Assembly: GCF_025962655.1 (NCBI RefSeq)
Contig: NZ_JAGFPE010000009.1
Coordinates: forward strand, 124,001 to 188,000
Direction: 5' to 3'
From: Candidatus Symbiopectobacterium sp. NZEC151
GTDB taxonomy: Bacteria; Pseudomonadota; Gammaproteobacteria; Enterobacterales; Enterobacteriaceae
Length of the DNA: 64,000 bases
In this document: positions 55,710 through 64,000 of the stretch, piece by piece
Position numbering within the stretch: position 1 is the first letter of the stretch
How the letters are laid out: every line of letters begins with the position of its first letter
Translations under genes and position numbers: made by a program
Notes under the pieces: model-generated
Seen by the model: only the letters and a program-made list of their open reading frames with translations
The model's database searches: none
What the model was told of the DNA's origin: nothing

Positions 55710-57242
55710 GTGCAGAGAAAACCGCTTGAAGGCTCGGCCCTGGCCTGGATGACCGTCGCGCTATCATTGGCGACTTTTATGCAGGTGCTGGATTCGACCA
55801 TCGCTAACGTGGCTATCCCCACGATTGCCGGTAACCTGGGAGCCTCAAACTCTCAGGGCACCTGGGTTATCACGTCATTCGGGGTAGCCAATGCGATTTC
55901 CATTCCGATTACCGGTTGGCTCGCCAAACGCATTGGTGAGGTGCGCCTGTTCTTGTGGTCAACAGGACTGTTCGCCTTCACGTCATGGCTGTGCGGCGTG
56001 TCCACCAGCCTGGAAATGCTGATTTTCGCCCGTGTGCTTCAGGGGATCGTTGCGGGTCCATTGATTCCGCTGTCGCAAAGTTTGTTACTGAGCAACTATC
56101 CGCCAGCCCGACGCAGTATTGCCCTGGCGCTCTGGTCGATGACGGTGGTGGTAGCCCCCATTTGCGGCCCGATTCTTGGCGGCTGGATCAGCGATAATTA
56201 TCACTGGGGCTGGATCTTCTTTATCAACGTGCCGTTAGGCATTTTGGTTGTGGTCATCGCCATGCAAACCCTGAAAGGGCGCGAAACCAAAACTGAAATC
56301 CGGCCGATCGATACCATTGGTCTGGCGCTGTTGATTGTCGGGATCGGCAGCCTGCAAATGATGCTGGACCGCGGTAAAGAGCTGGACTGGTTCAGTTCCA
56401 ACGAGATTATCATTTTGACCGTGGTGGCGGTGGTCGCCATTGCCTTCCTGATTGTCTGGGAGCTGACCGATGACCACCCGGTGGTGGATTTGTCGCTGTT
56501 TAAATCGCGCAACTTCACCATTGGCTGCTTGTGTATCAGTCTGGCCTATATGTTCTATTTCGGCTCCATCGTGCTGTTACCGCAGCTGTTGCAAACGGTT
56601 TATGGCTATACCGCAACCTGGGCAGGGTTTGCCTCAGCGCCAGTCGGTTTGATGCCCGTGCTGCTCTCCCCGATCATTGGGCGCTTTGCACCGCGTTTGG
56701 ATATGCGTAAGCTGGTGACATTCAGCTTCATCATGTATGCCGTGTGCTTCTATTGGCGTGCGTATACCTTTGAACCGGGAATGGATTTCGGCGCGTCGGC
56801 CTGGCCGCAGTTTGTGCAAGGGTTCGCCGTGGCCTGCTTCTTTATGCCGCTCACCACCATTACCCTTTCCGGGTTGCCCCCAGAGCGACTGGCGGCGGCA
56901 TCGAGCCTTTCGAACTTTGCGCGTACGCTGGCCGGCTCCATCGGTACCTCGATCACCACCACGTTGTGGACACAGCGTGAATCGCTGCACCACGCGCATC
57001 TCACCGAATCCGTGACGCCTTACAACCCCATTGCGCAGGGATCCTATCAACAGTTGATGGAGATGGGGATGAGTGAGAAGCAGGCTTCAGCCTACATCGC
57101 CCAACAGATCACTAATCAGGGGTTGATCATTTCGGCCAATGAAATCTTTTGGGCAGCGGCAGCGGTCTTTCTGGTGCTGATGATCTTGGTGTGGTTTGCG
57201 CGGCCTCCGTTTACTACCGGGGGTGGTGGCGGGGCTCATTGA
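55710..57242 (+). CDS. emrB: Multidrug efflux MFS transporter EmrB
   Basis: 510-aa DHA2 family drug:proton antiporter with 14 membrane segments, close to E. coli EmrB (512 aa). It starts from GTG (QRKPLEGSALAWMT). Motif C-like MQVLDSTIANVAIPTIAGNL, motif A-like WLAKRIGEVRLFL, and GPILGGWISDNYHWGW are present. The C-terminus is the family Gly-rich tail (TTGGGGGAH). Follows emrA by 17 bp. Confidence 0.97.
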   Translation: MQRKPLEGSALAWMTVALSLATFMQVLDSTIANVAIPTIAGNLGASNSQGTWVITSFGVANAISIPITGWLAKRIGEVRLFLWSTGLFAFTSWLCGVSTSLEMLIFARVLQGIVAGPLIPLSQSLLLSNYPPARRSIALALWSMTVVVAPICGPILGGWISDNYHWGWIFFINVPLGILVVVIAMQTLKGRETKTEIRPIDTIGLALLIVGIGSLQMMLDRGKELDWFSSNEIIILTVVAVVAIAFLIVWELTDDHPVVDLSLFKSRNFTIGCLCISLAYMFYFGSIVLLPQLLQTVYGYTATWAGFASAPVGLMPVLLSPIIGRFAPRLDMRKLVTFSFIMYAVCFYWRAYTFEPGMDFGASAWPQFVQGFAVACFFMPLTTITLSGLPPERLAAASSLSNFARTLAGSIGTSITTTLWTQRESLHHAHLTESVTPYNPIAQGSYQQLMEMGMSEKQASAYIAQQITNQGLIISANEIFWAAAAVFLVLMILVWFARPPFTTGGGGGAH

Positions 57243-57247
57243 GAGAA

Positions 57248-57277
57248 TGAGGTAAGGTTGCTGACAACCTTACCTCA
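57248..57277 (+). terminator. Hairpin after emrB
   Basis: Perfect 13-bp stem TGAGGTAAGGTTG / CAACCTTACCTCA with loop CTGA, 6 bp past the emrB stop. No T tract follows, so terminator strength is doubtful; it could protect the mRNA end. Confidence 0.5.
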
Positions 57278-57287
57278 AACAGTCGTC

Positions 57288-57307
57288 ATTCCCGCGTAGG
57301 CGGGAAT
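57288..57307. repeat. Palindromic intergenic repeat
   Basis: ATTCCCGC-GTAG-GCGGGAAT, a short perfect palindrome of a type that recurs between genes in many bacteria. It sits between emrB and the tandem repeats that precede the yfiF stop. Confidence 0.5.
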
Positions 57308-57355
57308 CTCTGGCCGGTAAACCGCGTTTCCTCTGGCAGAGATCCCCGGCTTTCG

Positions 57356-57418
57356 CCGAGGATGACAAGAAGGGATCCGAGGATGACAAGAGGGAATCCG
57401 AAGATGACAAGCAGTAAG
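57356..57418. repeat. Three tandem copies of a 21-bp repeat
   Basis: Units start at 57356, 57377 and 57398; the shared core is CCGAGGATGACAAG (third copy CCGAAGATGACAAG). Non-coding, between the convergent genes emrB and yfiF. Confidence 0.8.
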
Positions 57419-57442
57419 TGACTTAATCACCCGTCGGAATCA

Positions 57443-58840
57443 CTATTCAGTGATGCTGTGCTGCCGCCACCATTCCGCCAGCAAAATACCCGTCGCAACG
57501 GAGATATTCAGGCTTTCCACTTTACCCGTACCACCAATAGAGAGCGGCAGATCGCCCTGCTGCCAGGTGCTGTCCGTCAGGCCATCACCTTCATGCCCCA
57601 CCACCAATACCACTTTCTTCGGTAATGCGGTTTGTGCCAGCGGTTGCCCTTTGTGGCTGGATGTCGTCGCGATGGTATAACCCGCTGCACGGAACGCATC
57701 CAGTGCCGAAGGGAAATTATCGGTTTGAATGGCATTCACATGCTCTGCGCCGCCTTCTGCCGTGCGTACTGCCGCGCCAGATTCGAGCAACGAAGGATCG
57801 TGAATCAGCACACCTTTAACGCCAAAATGCGCGCAGGAACGTACGATACCGCCCAAATTATGCGGGTTACCCACATCTTCCAACGCCAGCACGCAATCTG
57901 TTTCCTGCGCCTGCGCCAGATAGTCATTCACATCTGAGCCCTGGCGTTTCTTGATCAGGAAACACACGCCGCCGTGGTGATCGGTGCCAGACGCTTTGGT
58001 GAGTTCTTCGTCATCCACCACATGGTAGGCTTTACGGTTTGCCGCCATCCAGCGTAAGGCTTCACGGAAACGCGGCGTCACTTCTTGCAGGAACCAGGCG
58101 CGCACAATGGCGTCCGGGCGGTTGGTAAACAGCGCCTGACAGGCGTTTTCACCATAAACACGCGTCTCTTCCTGACGCTGACGACGAATCTGCTCAGGAT
58201 CGAGATGGCTCTTACCTACGATCCCGCCGTGGTCTGGTGTCTCTGCGGCATCCGGTGCCCGCGACACGGTTTTCCACGGTGAATCACTGCCGCGACCATA
58301 ATCGGCACGGTCATCGCGCCCAGCATTATCATTGTTGCGATGCGGGTTCTCACGCACATAGCGCGGATTCATATCACGCGGATCGCGCGGCTTGGTGCGA
58401 CCATCTTTATCGCGGTTGTCACGATTATCACGCGGCTTGCCGCGCCCGTCTTTGTCTCGGTTGTCACGAGACTCATACGGCCCTTTGCTGCGCCCGTCTT
58501 TATCCCGATTGTCGCGAGACTCATACGGCCCTTTATTGCGCCCGTCTTTGTCCCGGTTATCGCGAGACTCATAAGGTCCTTTACTGCGCCCGTCTTTGTC
58601 CCGGTTGTCGCGAGACTCATACGGCCCTTTGCTGCGCCCGTCTTTGTCCCGGTTGTCGCGAGACTCATACGGCCCTTTACTGCGCCCGTCTTTGTCTCGG
58701 TTGTCGCGCCGCCCGGTTTTTTCGTTATCATTGCGGCGATCGCGCGACCCGTCTTCGGTACGCGAATTTTTCTTTTCGTCCTCGTTACGGACGTACATTA
58801 CGCGGACCTTTCCGCTCTTACTACCCGCTGAATCGCTCAT
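57443..58840 (-). CDS. yfiF: SpoU/TrmH-family RNA methyltransferase YfiF with repeat-rich N-terminus
   Basis: 465-aa protein. The C-terminal part (about 215-465) is a SPOUT RNA 2'-O-methyltransferase: [52 protein letters not shown] and the knot [15 protein letters not shown]. The start at 58840 ([18 protein letters not shown]) follows GGAGAAAATA. Between lies a very charged, probably disordered stretch with five 16-residue repeats RDNRDKDGR(S/N)KGPYES (about 45-124) and two shorter variants. This makes it about 120 aa longer than E. coli YfiF (345 aa). The charged repeats may bind RNA; the target RNA is unknown. Confidence 0.93.
   Translation of the reverse strand: MSDSAGSKSGKVRVMYVRNEDEKKNSRTEDGSRDRRNDNEKTGRRDNRDKDGRSKGPYESRDNRDKDGRSKGPYESRDNRDKDGRSKGPYESRDNRDKDGRNKGPYESRDNRDKDGRSKGPYESRDNRDKDGRGKPRDNRDNRDKDGRTKPRDPRDMNPRYVRENPHRNNDNAGRDDRADYGRGSDSPWKTVSRAPDAAETPDHGGIVGKSHLDPEQIRRQRQEETRVYGENACQALFTNRPDAIVRAWFLQEVTPRFREALRWMAANRKAYHVVDDEELTKASGTDHHGGVCFLIKKRQGSDVNDYLAQAQETDCVLALEDVGNPHNLGGIVRSCAHFGVKGVLIHDPSLLESGAAVRTAEGGAEHVNAIQTDNFPSALDAFRAAGYTIATTSSHKGQPLAQTALPKKVVLVVGHEGDGLTDSTWQQGDLPLSIGGTGKVESLNISVATGILLAEWWRQHSITE
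58469..58708 (-). repeat. Five 48-bp in-frame tandem repeats inside yfiF
   Basis: Each unit encodes [16 protein letters not shown] with few base changes (one Asn for Ser). Unit length is a multiple of three, so copy number can change without breaking the frame. Two related partial units follow toward 58400. Confidence 0.92.
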
Positions 58841-59141
58841 TATTTTCTCCACCAACGCGCTGGCGCGAAGATTACCTGATGTACACCCGCGACGCTACCG
58901 ACTTCGGGTATAAAAGCGGAGTTTCCGTGACACCTCGGCGAACGATGACACCGAAACCAGACCCACAACGGTGATGGCTATTGTAATCATTGAGGAAACC
59001 ACATTGTCTCCCCTGAAAGCCATCACCATAATACGTTTACGCTTTTGCAACATGCGGTGGTTTTTAACCCTGCCCTTTGGTTATGGCACAACGTTGACCA
59101 CAGCACATCTATTTTAGCCGTTTTATGATTTGAGGTCGCCT
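58841..59141. other. Divergent promoter region of yfiF and trxC
   Basis: 301 bp without a gene. E. coli trxC is controlled by OxyR; I could not identify a convincing OxyR site by eye. A short AT-rich tract just before trxC probably holds its promoter. Confidence 0.35.
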
Positions 59142-59561
59142 ATGAACACGGTATGCGAATCCTGCCACACCACGAACCGTTTGCCTGAAGAACGCCTTCA
59201 CGACAGCCCAACCTGTGGCCGCTGCGGCAGCGAGCTGTTTTCCGGTGAGGTGATCAATGCAACCAGCGCCACGTTCGACAAACTGTTGCAAGATGATTTG
59301 CCGGTGGTCGTCGATTTTTGGGCGCCCTGGTGTGGTCCCTGCGTCGCCTTTGCCCCGATCTTCACGGCGGTGGCGCAAGAGCGTGCGGGTAACGTTCGCT
59401 TTATCAAGGTGAATACCGAAGCTGAGCCGGAATTAAGTGCCCGTTTTCGCATTCGCAGCATTCCGACGCTGATGGTGTTTAAACAGGGTAAGCCGGTAGA
59501 TATCATGAGCGGTGCGCTGCCGAAAACGCCGTTCGAAAACTGGTTAGATGAAACCATTTGA
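59142..59561 (+). CDS. trxC: Thioredoxin 2
   Basis: 139-aa cytosolic thioredoxin, the E. coli TrxC length, from the ATG at 59142 ([20 protein letters not shown]). Two N-terminal CxxC pairs (CESC, CGRC) form the zinc site, and the redox site is [12 protein letters not shown]. The cis-Pro is in [12 protein letters not shown]. Usually induced by oxidative stress. Confidence 0.97.
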   Translation: MNTVCESCHTTNRLPEERLHDSPTCGRCGSELFSGEVINATSATFDKLLQDDLPVVVDFWAPWCGPCVAFAPIFTAVAQERAGNVRFIKVNTEAEPELSARFRIRSIPTLMVFKQGKPVDIMSGALPKTPFENWLDETI

Positions 59562-59580
59562 GCCGCTAAGCCATGTAATA

Positions 59581-59613
59581 AAAGCCGCACTGGGGCTTTC
59601 TGTCCTCCAGTGC
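59581..59613 (+). promoter_or_regulatory. Two competing hairpins between trxC and tapT
   Basis: AAAGCC (59581) can pair with GGCTTT (59594), and GCACTGG (59587) with CCAGTGC (59607). The two stems exclude each other. They lie after the trxC stop and 34 bp before tapT. Could be a terminator or an attenuator; weak evidence. Confidence 0.3.
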
Positions 59614-59646
59614 GTCGAGTAGAATAGCGCTTTTTAGCGACCTCCT

Positions 59647-60345
59647 ATGCGCGATAACGCTGTTCTTCGTCTGCGCCAGCACCGGCTGGAACGCTCCACC
59701 CGCCCCTTCCGAGCGCGAGGTTGCCGTGTGGTACGTTGTCAACACTGCCTGCTGCCGGTGACCAACTGTCTGTGCGATACCATCACCCCGCATTCGGCAC
59801 GCAGCCGCTTCTGTTTGATTATGTTCGATACCGAGCCGTTAAAACCGAGCAATACCGGCCGCCTGATTGCCGATATTCTGCCTGATACTCAGGCTTTTCT
59901 CTGGTCACGCACTGAGCCGGATCCGGCGTTGCTGGCGGCACTGCAAACCTCGGACTATCAGCCCTATCTGGTTTTTCTTGCGGATGAAGCCGAGCCGTCA
60001 CGTCAGGTATTGCACCGTTTACCGGATAACGCCAAGCCGCCGCTGTTCGTGCTGCTGGACGGCACCTGGCCGGAAGCGCGCAAAATGTTCCGCAAAAGCC
60101 CTTATCTGGATGCGCTGCCCATTTTGTCGCTTGCCGTTGAATCACTCTCACGCTACCAACTGCGCGAAGCCAGCAGCGCGGGGCAACACTGTACGGCGGA
60201 AATTGCTGCCGCACTGTTGCAACAAGCGGGTGATAATGGTGCCAGTCAGGGCCTGCTCAACCACTTCGACCGCTTTCGCCAACGCTATCTGGCCGGTAAG
60301 GCCCATCGCCCTGTGCAGGAAATTTCATCGACTGTCACAGCATAA
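59647..60345 (+). CDS. tapT: tRNA-uridine aminocarboxypropyltransferase TapT
   Basis: 232-aa DTW-domain protein (formerly YfiP). It makes acp3U at position 47 of tRNAs from S-adenosylmethionine. A zinc-type Cys cluster lies near residue 30 (VVRCQHCLLPVTNCLCDTI), and the DTW motif is LLDGTWPEARKMFRKSPYL. FDTEPLKPSNTGRLIADILP is a further family block. 50 bp before patZ on the same strand, as in E. coli. Confidence 0.93.
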   Translation: MRDNAVLRLRQHRLERSTRPFRARGCRVVRCQHCLLPVTNCLCDTITPHSARSRFCLIMFDTEPLKPSNTGRLIADILPDTQAFLWSRTEPDPALLAALQTSDYQPYLVFLADEAEPSRQVLHRLPDNAKPPLFVLLDGTWPEARKMFRKSPYLDALPILSLAVESLSRYQLREASSAGQHCTAEIAAALLQQAGDNGASQGLLNHFDRFRQRYLAGKAHRPVQEISSTVTA

Positions 60346-60395
60346 CGGCATAAAAACCGCTATGATTCAGCTCTCTGTCCTGTCGGGAGCGAGCT

Positions 60396-63059
60396 ATGAG
60401 TCAGCGCGGGTTAGAAGCGTTATTAAGGCCAAAATCGATCGCCGTGCTGGGCGCATCGGAGAAACCGGGACGTGCCGGTTTTCTCATGATGCAAAACCTG
60501 CTGGGCGGTCACTTCACCGGCCCGATCCTGCCCGTTACGCCCAAATACCGTGCCGTCTGTGGCGTACTAGCTTATCCCGATGTGGCAAGTCTGCCCATCA
60601 CTCCCGATCTAGCGGTGCTCTGCACCCATGCCAGCCGCAATCTGCTGCTGCTGGAAGCGTTGGGTCAGCGCGGCTGTAAAACCGCGATTATTCTCTCGTC
60701 TCCCCCGGCACAGGCGGAGGCACTCAAAGCCTGCGCCAGCCGCTATGCCATGCGCCTGCTGGGACCGAACAGTCTGGGGATACTGGCCCCGTGGCAAGGT
60801 TTTAACGCCAGCTTCTCTCCCGTGCCGATAGTCAAAGGAAAGCTGGCGTTTATTTCTCAGTCCGCTGCGGTTTCCAACACCATTCTCGACTGGGCACAGC
60901 AGCGGGGCATCGGGTTTTCCTACTTCATCGCGCTGGGTGATAGCCTGGATATCGATGTGGACGATGTCCTCGATTTTCTGGCGCGTGATGGTAAAACCAG
61001 CGCCATTTTATTGCATCTGGAGCAGCTCAAGGATGCGCGGCGTTTTCTGTCCGCCGCGCGCAGCGCCGCCAGAAACAAGCCCATCCTGGTTATCAAGAGC
61101 GGCAGAACGCAGTTGGCTCAGCAGTTATTGCACGGGCACCAACTCGGGCTGGATGCCGCCTACGATGCGGCCATCCAGCGTGCCGGTCTGCTGCGTGTCC
61201 GTGACACCCACGAGCTGTTCTCCGCGGTGGAAACGCTGAGCCACCTGCGCCCGCTGCGCGGTGAGCGTTTGTTGATTGTCAGTAACGGTGCCTCACCCGC
61301 CGCACAGGCGCTCGATCAACTGCTTAGCCGACAGGGTAAGCTGGCGACCTTAACGGAACAGACGCAACAGAAGTTGCGTGACGTATTGCCCGAGGAAGTC
61401 CACATCGGAAACCCGCTCGATCTGCGCGACGACGCCACGGCGGCACGCTATCTCAGCACACTTTCGGTATTGCTGGACAGCGATGACTACGACGCCCTGC
61501 TGATCATCCACGCACCGAGTGCGGCCGCGCCCGGCACCGAAAGCGCACAGCAGTTAATTGCCTGCTGTCAGGCGCATCCACGCGGCAAACGCATCACCTT
61601 GCTCACCAACTGGTGCGGCGAATATTCCTCTCAGGAGGCGCGCCGTCTGTTCAATGAGGCAGGCATTCCCACCTACCGCACGCCCGAAGGTGCGGTCACT
61701 GCCTTTATGCATATCGTGGAATACCGGCGTAACCAAAAGCAACTGATGGAAACGCCAGCCCTGCCGCAGGATCTCGGCATCAACGCCGCTCAGGCGCACC
61801 AACTGATTCACCAGGCGTTGACGGATGGGGTCACACAGCTGGATACCCACGAGGTTCAGCCGATTTTACACGCCTACGGGCTGCACACGTTGCCGACCTG
61901 GATTGCCAGCGACAGCGCAGAAGCGGTGCATATCGCCGAGCAGATTGGTTACCCGGTCGCCATCAAGCTGCGTTCGCCGGATATCCCGCATAAATCCGAC
62001 GTGCAAGGGGTGATGCTCTACCTGCGCACCGCCCATGAGGTACAGCAAGCCGCCGATGCGATTATCGATCGTGTCAAACGCGCCTATCCGCAGGCACGCA
62101 TTCACGGGCTGTTAGTGCAAGGCATGGCGAATCGCGCTGGCGCACAAGAGCTGCGTATCGCGGTGGAACAGGATCCTATCTTCGGTCCGCTGATTTTATT
62201 GGGCGATGGCAGCGTGGAGTGGAACAAGGATTCGCAGGCGGCGGTGGCATTGCCGCCACTCAATATGACGCTGGCGCGCTACCTGATAATGCAAGCGCTG
62301 AAAAGCGGCAAAATACGCGGGCGCAGCGCCCTGCATCCGTTGGATATCGCCGGACTCAGCCGGTTGCTGGTGCAGGTATCCAACCTGATCCTTGACTGCC
62401 CGGAAGTGCATCGCCTGGATATTCATCCGCTGCTGGCCTCTGGCAGTGAATTCACCCTGCTGGATGTTACGCTCCATCTCGCGCCTTTCTCGGGCGATCC
62501 ACAATCCCGGTTGGCCATCCGTCCTTACCCCCAGGAGTTGGAAGAGCAGGTGCTGCTTAATAATCAGGAACATTGCCTGTTTCGCCCCATCTTGCCGGAG
62601 GACGAGCCGCTACTGGAGCGCTTTATCAGCAACGTCACCAAAGAAGATCTCTACTACCGTTATTTCAGTGAAATCAACGAATTCAACCATGAAGATTTGG
62701 CGTACATGACGCAGATCGACTACGATCGGGAAATGGCCTTTGTGGCGGTACGCCCGACAACCGCCGGTGATGAAATCATTGGCGTGACGCGCGCCATTTC
62801 CGATCCCGATAACGTTGCCGCTGAATTTGCGGTGCTGGTGCGCTCAGACTGTAAAGGGATGGGGCTTGGCAAGCGCCTGCTCAGCAAGCTGATTGATTAC
62901 ACCCGTCGCCACGGATTAAAGCAGTTGAACGGCATCACCATGCCGCATAACCAGGGCATGATAGCGTTAGCGAAGAAACTCGGTTTCACGGTAGACGTGC
63001 AGTTGGATGAAGGGATTGTCACGCTGGTGCTACCGTTGAACGCACAAGATGTTGCGTGA
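60396..63059 (+). CDS. patZ: Protein lysine acetyltransferase PatZ (Pka/YfiQ)
   Basis: 887-aa enzyme (E. coli 886) that acetylates lysines, for example of acetyl-CoA synthetase. The large N-terminal part has the NDP-forming acyl-CoA synthetase fold: LLRPKSIAVLGASEKPGRAGF (CoA-binding), LGPNSLGILAPW, FISQSAAVSNTILDWA and an ATP-grasp half (GYPVAIKLRSPDIPHKSDVQ). A GNAT domain ends the protein (about 720-880) with AEFAVLVRSDCKGMGLGKRL as the acetyl-CoA loop. Confidence 0.96.
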   Translation: MSQRGLEALLRPKSIAVLGASEKPGRAGFLMMQNLLGGHFTGPILPVTPKYRAVCGVLAYPDVASLPITPDLAVLCTHASRNLLLLEALGQRGCKTAIILSSPPAQAEALKACASRYAMRLLGPNSLGILAPWQGFNASFSPVPIVKGKLAFISQSAAVSNTILDWAQQRGIGFSYFIALGDSLDIDVDDVLDFLARDGKTSAILLHLEQLKDARRFLSAARSAARNKPILVIKSGRTQLAQQLLHGHQLGLDAAYDAAIQRAGLLRVRDTHELFSAVETLSHLRPLRGERLLIVSNGASPAAQALDQLLSRQGKLATLTEQTQQKLRDVLPEEVHIGNPLDLRDDATAARYLSTLSVLLDSDDYDALLIIHAPSAAAPGTESAQQLIACCQAHPRGKRITLLTNWCGEYSSQEARRLFNEAGIPTYRTPEGAVTAFMHIVEYRRNQKQLMETPALPQDLGINAAQAHQLIHQALTDGVTQLDTHEVQPILHAYGLHTLPTWIASDSAEAVHIAEQIGYPVAIKLRSPDIPHKSDVQGVMLYLRTAHEVQQAADAIIDRVKRAYPQARIHGLLVQGMANRAGAQELRIAVEQDPIFGPLILLGDGSVEWNKDSQAAVALPPLNMTLARYLIMQALKSGKIRGRSALHPLDIAGLSRLLVQVSNLILDCPEVHRLDIHPLLASGSEFTLLDVTLHLAPFSGDPQSRLAIRPYPQELEEQVLLNNQEHCLFRPILPEDEPLLERFISNVTKEDLYYRYFSEINEFNHEDLAYMTQIDYDREMAFVAVRPTTAGDEIIGVTRAISDPDNVAAEFAVLVRSDCKGMGLGKRLLSKLIDYTRRHGLKQLNGITMPHNQGMIALAKKLGFTVDVQLDEGIVTLVLPLNAQDVA

Positions 63060-63211
63060 CAGAGCGTTTATTTTGGCGGTCAATCTGGTAATGAACGGTA
63101 AAACTTACTCACTACGCCCGAAAAGTAGTGGTATCATCGCCCGATTCGGCATTCCCCTGACATCATTTATGACGGCCTTGCGCCGACTAATAAGAGAAGA
63201 AACGCACTGTG

Positions 63212-64000
63212 ATGTTGTCTACATTTAAACGCAATAAATACCAACAACACCTTGCACAACTGCCCAAACTCCCTCAAGCAGCGGACGGCATTCAGACGTT
63301 ACACACCCCTGAACAGTTTCGCGCCGCGCTGATTAACCTGATCCAACAGGCCAAGACGCGTGTCTATCTGGTCGCACTCTATCTGGAGCAGGATGACGGC
63401 GGGCAGGGCATACTCTCTGCGCTTTACAACGCCAAGCGCAACAACCCCGATCTCGACGTGCGCGTGTTGGTGGATTGGCACCGAGCACAACGCGGGCGCA
63501 TTGGTGACAAGTCAGCAAGTACCAATGCGGATTGGTATTGCGACATGGCAGAAAAACACGCTGACGTGAAGTTTCCCATCTATGGTATTCCCGTCAATAC
63601 GCGCGAAGCGCTCGGCGTCTTGCACCTGAAAGGGTTCATTGCGGATGACTGCGTGCTGTACAGCGGTGCCAGCCTGAACGATGTCTATCTGCACCAACAT
63701 GATAAGTATCGCTACGATCGCTATCAGCTTATCCGCAATGCGGCACTGGCCGATACCATGTCAGGCTATATCACCACGCTGCTAAAAGATCCGGCAGTAC
63801 AACGTCTGGACAGCCGTTCGCGGCCAAAAAATCTGGAAATCAAAGCGGATATTCGTCAATTTCGCCAAACGCTGCGCACCCTGGCCTACAACACGCCCGG
63901 CAGTGAGGGGGTTAATGGGGAATTGACGGTCACGCCGTTGGTCGGGTTGGGTAAACAAAGCCCGCTGAATAACACCATCCATCACCTGATGTTTTGCACC
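63212..64000 (+). CDS. pssA: Phosphatidylserine synthase, N-terminal part
   Basis: Open frame of 263 codons from the ATG at 63212, running off the right edge (E. coli PssA has 451 aa). It makes phosphatidylserine from CDP-diacylglycerol and serine at the membrane surface. It starts MLSTFKRNKYQQHLAQLPKL. The first phospholipase D-type HKD motif is VLHLKGFIADDCVLYSGASL, and VALYLEQDDGGQGILSALYN and VLVDWHRAQRGRIG are further family blocks. No frame break in the visible part. Follows patZ as in E. coli. Confidence 0.96.
   Translation, partial: MLSTFKRNKYQQHLAQLPKLPQAADGIQTLHTPEQFRAALINLIQQAKTRVYLVALYLEQDDGGQGILSALYNAKRNNPDLDVRVLVDWHRAQRGRIGDKSASTNADWYCDMAEKHADVKFPIYGIPVNTREALGVLHLKGFIADDCVLYSGASLNDVYLHQHDKYRYDRYQLIRNAALADTMSGYITTLLKDPAVQRLDSRSRPKNLEIKADIRQFRQTLRTLAYNTPGSEGVNGELTVTPLVGLGKQSPLNNTIHHLMFCT

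Noticed and set aside
58404..58708. Regular repeats of about 48 bp resembling a CRISPR array
   Set aside because: The units are contiguous with no unique spacers and encode a protein repeat in frame. No cas genes nearby.
58237..58974. Long plus-strand frame with Cys/His-rich repeats (245 codons) opposite yfiF
   Set aside because: It is the antisense of the yfiF repeat region. The 48-bp in-frame repeats keep several frames open. No ribosome binding site or family support, while yfiF on the other strand has a clear methyltransferase domain.

Overview
The window looks like chromosome of an enterobacterium in the Enterobacterales. The best fit is a Pectobacteriaceae-type genome (Dickeya, Pectobacterium or Brenneria relatives), but the sequence alone does not fix the genus. 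The argument rests on gene order and on near E. coli-length proteins: frsA, crl, proBA, thrW, gpt, pepD, dinB, dpaA, yafJ, gmhA and fadE on one side; proVWX, ygaZH, emrRAB, yfiF, trxC, tapT, patZ and pssA on the other. The backbone is moderately GC-rich. Two stretches are clearly AT-richer and look acquired: 1-2.9 kb and 25.8-31.2 kb.

Layout. 1-2918: end of an integrative element inserted at the 3' end of the thrW tRNA gene, with a P4-type integrase, an AlpA regulator and small unknown proteins, two of which look like diverged paralogues. 2919-15188: tRNA-Thr, proline synthesis, crl, frsA, gpt, pepD, SOS-controlled dinB, a divergent regulator/methyltransferase pair, dpaA, yafJ and gmhA. 15549-25496: fatty acid use, with fadE (candidate FadR operator), the AtoSC two-component system and its atoDAEB target operon behind a sigma-54 promoter and a 33-bp palindrome. 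25803-30495: an AT-rich cassette with an NCS1 permease, a DUF917 protein, a HyuA-like protein and a PAS/LuxR-type regulator, followed by a 790-bp gene-free tract holding ten perfect copies of an 8-bp repeat. 31286-38423: the methionine salvage genes mtnK, mtnA, mtnDCB, mtnE and yafV, with MetJ-like boxes and a toxin-antitoxin pair inserted between mtnB and mtnE. 38806-47069: an hpx-type nitrogen scavenging cluster (allantoate amidohydrolase, ureidoglycine aminotransferase, polar amino acid type ABC transporter, RpiR regulator, HpxX and an AtzE-type amidase). 47584-50951: the osmoprotectant transporter ProVWX behind a strongly conserved proU promoter. 51093-57242: exporters ygaY, ygaZH and emrRAB. 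57443-64000: yfiF with an expanded repeat region, trxC, tapT, patZ and the start of pssA.

How the parts work together. AtoSC senses short-chain fatty acid or acetoacetate signals and switches on CoA transfer, uptake and thiolysis. The mtn genes return methylthioribose to methionine, and YafV probably removes the ketoglutaramate made by glutamine-dependent MtnE. The hpx cluster carries the strongest unreported-looking regulation seen here: two sigma-54 promoters, an NtrC-like enhancer, and one 16-bp palindrome shared by both promoters flanking the RpiR gene. The least understood unit is the permease/DUF917/HyuA cassette, whose substrate cannot be read from sequence.
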